8,074 bases of DNA, taken from positions 1 to 8,074 of the forward strand of contig DCQY01000062.1 in assembly GCA_002323995.1 (NCBI GenBank), read 5' to 3'. Below the pieces are notes generated by a model. The model was not told where the DNA came from and did no database searches. It worked only from the letters and a program-made list of their open reading frames with translations. Source of the stretch: Akkermansiaceae bacterium UBA1506. GTDB taxonomy: Bacteria > Verrucomicrobiota > Verrucomicrobiia > Verrucomicrobiales > DEV007. Shown here in pieces: positions 6,283 through 8,074 of the stretch. Both the position numbers and the translations under genes were made by a program. Each line of letters begins with the position of its first letter. Positions within the stretch are counted from its first letter, which is position 1.

Positions 6283-7874
6283 CGATCGCCCGGCCAGAAC
6301 TCCTTTTGCTTCCCCATGGGAAGAGCAGCGACGTCGCTATCGTCATCGTAGTAGTCTCGAATGTCCTCAAGCTTCTTTTTCATGGTTGAAACAAGCTCAG
6401 GGCTACAGGTGTTGTAGATATTATTGAGCTCGTCTGGATCTTCCTGCAGGTCGAACAATTCCCACTCATCGAACTGATAGTAGTAGATCAGTTTGTAGCG
6501 ATCGGTCCGAATGCCGTAGTGGCGAGGCACCATGTGAACACTTGGATACTCGTAGTAGTGGTAGTAAATCGCTTCACGGAAATTTCCGTCTCCCTCGCCC
6601 TTGAGCAGCGGAACGAGCGATTGACCTTGAAGGTCATCAGGGATTTTCGCACCTGCCATGTCAAGGAACGTAGAAGCATAGTCAAGGTTCTGGACGAGAT
6701 CGGTATTCCGAGAGCCGGCCTCAGTAATGCCGGGCCACTTCACGATGAGAGGCATCTTGAGAGACTCCTCATACATCCAGCGCTTGTCATACCAGCCGTG
6801 ATCTCCAATATAGAAGCCTTGGTCACTTGAATAGATAACAACAGTATTGTCATCGAGCCCTAGCTCTTTAAGGGTTGCCATGAGAGTGCCGACGCTCTCA
6901 TCGACGCCTTTAACGCTTCGGAGATAATTCTTTGCGTAACGCTGATACTTCCAGCGAATGAGTTCCTTGCCACTAAGATTGGCCTTGTGAAAAGCCTCAT
7001 CCTTTGGCTTGTAGGCGGCAAACCAGGCGTCGAGTTGAGCTTCGCTCATGCGCGCCATGTTTCTCCATGCTGATTTGTCTTGTCGCTTTTGTGATGCTTC
7101 TTGAGTGAAGTCTGGAGTCAGGTCCAGGAAAAGATCATAATTAATGTCCATGTGTCGATCGATTTCCAGTTCTTGATGACGCGCACCGGGAGCACGGGTT
7201 GCGTAGTCGTCGAAGAGCGTCTCAGGTTCCGGCATTTCCATGTCATCGTATAGGGTAAGATGACGCTCAGCAGGCATCCAATTTCGGTGCGGAGCTTTGT
7301 GCTGGACCATCAGCATGAAGGGCTTGTCGTCGGTGCGCTTTTCTTTGAGCCACTCAACTGCGAGGTCGGTGACCACATCAGTGCAATGACCTTCGATTCT
7401 AATATTGCCTTCAGGGACAATGAGATCGGGATTGTAGTATAGACCCTGCCCAGGAAGTACCTTCCAGTCGTCGTAGCCCTGAGGATGACCCTTGAGGTGC
7501 GATTTGCCGTAAATCGCGGTCTGATAGCCTTCTTTTTGGAGCAGCTTGGGGAAGGTTTGCTGATTCCAGTCAAAGGTGTTGCCGTTATTCATGAAGCCAT
7601 TCTTATGGCTGTGTTTCCCGGTCTGAATCACGGCTCGGCTTGGACCACAGATCGAGTTAGTGCAGAAGCTGTTTTCAAATACCATACCCTGATCGGCAAG
7701 CTTATCGATTTCAGGAGTTGGGTTAACTGACTTTAGCCAGCCATTGTAAGCACCGATAGCGTGGGGCGCATGGTCATCAGAAAAAATAAAGAGTACGTTT
7801 GGTTTCTCGTCAGCGAGGGACGACAATGAGAGTCCGACGAGCAAGGCGATAGAGGAAAAAAAGAACTTCGGCAT
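6279..7874 (-). CDS. Secreted Cys-type sulfatase (family S1)
   Basis: Hydrolyses sulfate esters, probably from sulfated polysaccharide or glycoconjugate, outside the cytoplasm. The 531-residue protein starts with a signal peptide: K3, a hydrophobic core at about 4-20, and a likely cleavage after SLA at A21. The alkaline-phosphatase-like fold follows. D33 and D34 are metal ligands. CGPSR (76-80) is the sulfatase signature whose C76 must be converted to formylglycine. K124 and H126 lie in YGKSHLKG, H192 and H196 in QHKAPHRNW, and D351-Q352 in SSDQG complete the metal site. The aromatic-rich C-terminal subdomain spans about 430-490 (HYGIRTDRYKLIYYY, then WELFDLQEDPDELNN). HKAPHRNWMP recalls N-acetylglucosamine-6-sulfatase-like members, but the substrate is not established. 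No maturase (FGE or anSME) is in the window. The ATG at 7874 is chosen because it begins the signal peptide; only a weak GAG precedes it. The stop overlaps that of the convergent oxidoreductase. Confidence 0.94.
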   Translation of the reverse strand: MPKFFFSSIALLVGLSLSSLADEKPNVLFIFSDDHAPHAIGAYNGWLKSVNPTPEIDKLADQGMVFENSFCTNSICGPSRAVIQTGKHSHKNGFMNNGNTFDWNQQTFPKLLQKEGYQTAIYGKSHLKGHPQGYDDWKVLPGQGLYYNPDLIVPEGNIRIEGHCTDVVTDLAVEWLKEKRTDDKPFMLMVQHKAPHRNWMPAERHLTLYDDMEMPEPETLFDDYATRAPGARHQELEIDRHMDINYDLFLDLTPDFTQEASQKRQDKSAWRNMARMSEAQLDAWFAAYKPKDEAFHKANLSGKELIRWKYQRYAKNYLRSVKGVDESVGTLMATLKELGLDDNTVVIYSSDQGFYIGDHGWYDKRWMYEESLKMPLIVKWPGITEAGSRNTDLVQNLDYASTFLDMAGAKIPDDLQGQSLVPLLKGEGDGNFREAIYYHYYEYPSVHMVPRHYGIRTDRYKLIYYYQFDEWELFDLQEDPDELNNIYNTCSPELVSTMKKKLEDIRDYYDDDSDVAALPMGKQKEFWPGDR

Positions 7875-7964
7875 GCAAACTCTATGCCTTCGGTTCGCGC
7901 GGACGGCAAGGAGATTCCGGCGTGGGGTAATAGCGGAAATACGGAAATGAGCACCTGTGATGCC

Positions 7965-7993
7965 ACTCTAACGGCCGAATAGGGAAAAACCAA
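7965..7993 (-). promoter_or_regulatory. Candidate promoter of the sulfatase gene
   Basis: Read on the minus strand, TTGGTT (7993-7988) and TAGAGT (7970-7965) are 17 bases apart and match sigma-70 boxes at three and four of six positions. This would give a leader of about 85 bases. A short inverted repeat, AGAGG/CCTCT, lies just upstream, near 7993-8015. I see no gene or tRNA in 7875-8074. Confidence 0.25.
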
Positions 7994-8074
7994 GAGGGAC
8001 TCTGGCCTCTGTGCAAATTCAAATCCCTATGAATCGGGCCGTGAACAAACATGACTGACTCCGTGGTTCGATCG

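Noticed and set aside
8020..8040. TTCAAATCC, resembling a tRNA T-loop
   Set aside because: I could not find an acceptor stem, D-arm or anticodon arm around it on either strand.

Overview
The window reads as an ordinary stretch of bacterial chromosome. The likely source is Verrucomicrobiota or a related PVC-group bacterium. I infer this from the combination of a secreted Cys-type sulfatase, a xylose-isomerase-like TIM-barrel sugar isomerase of the kind common in that group, intermediate base composition, and short intergenic gaps with few Shine-Dalgarno sites. No marker gene is present, so the phylum is an inference. I see no RNA gene, mobile element, CRISPR array, phage gene or toxin-antitoxin pair.

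Layout: (1) 56-2002, minus strand, acetyl-CoA synthetase. (2) 2003-2347, a gene-free gap with a strong intrinsic terminator for the next gene. (3) 2348-3364, minus strand, a sugar phosphate isomerase/epimerase-like TIM-barrel enzyme. (4) 3365-3602, a divergent intergenic region. (5) 3603-4226 and 4251-4763, plus strand, two cyclophilin-type peptidylprolyl isomerases 24 bases apart. The first is exported and PpiA-like; the second is cytosolic and strikingly similar to eukaryotic cyclophilin A. The pair ends in an intrinsic terminator with an unusual overlapping inverted repeat. (6) 4861-6282, plus strand, a phytoene-dehydrogenase-like FAD oxidoreductase. (7) 6279-7874, minus strand, a secreted sulfatase whose stop codon overlaps that of the oxidoreductase tail to tail. 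(8) 7875-8074, the region upstream of the sulfatase.

Functionally these are separate units rather than one pathway. Acetate activation, sugar isomerisation and sulfate-ester removal from polysaccharides fit a heterotroph that degrades sulfated glycans. The two cyclophilins serve folding in two compartments. I found no convincing undescribed multi-gene system. The most notable points are the eukaryote-like cyclophilin next to a PpiA-type paralogue, the pseudoknot-capable terminator after them, and the stop-codon overlap between the oxidoreductase and the sulfatase.
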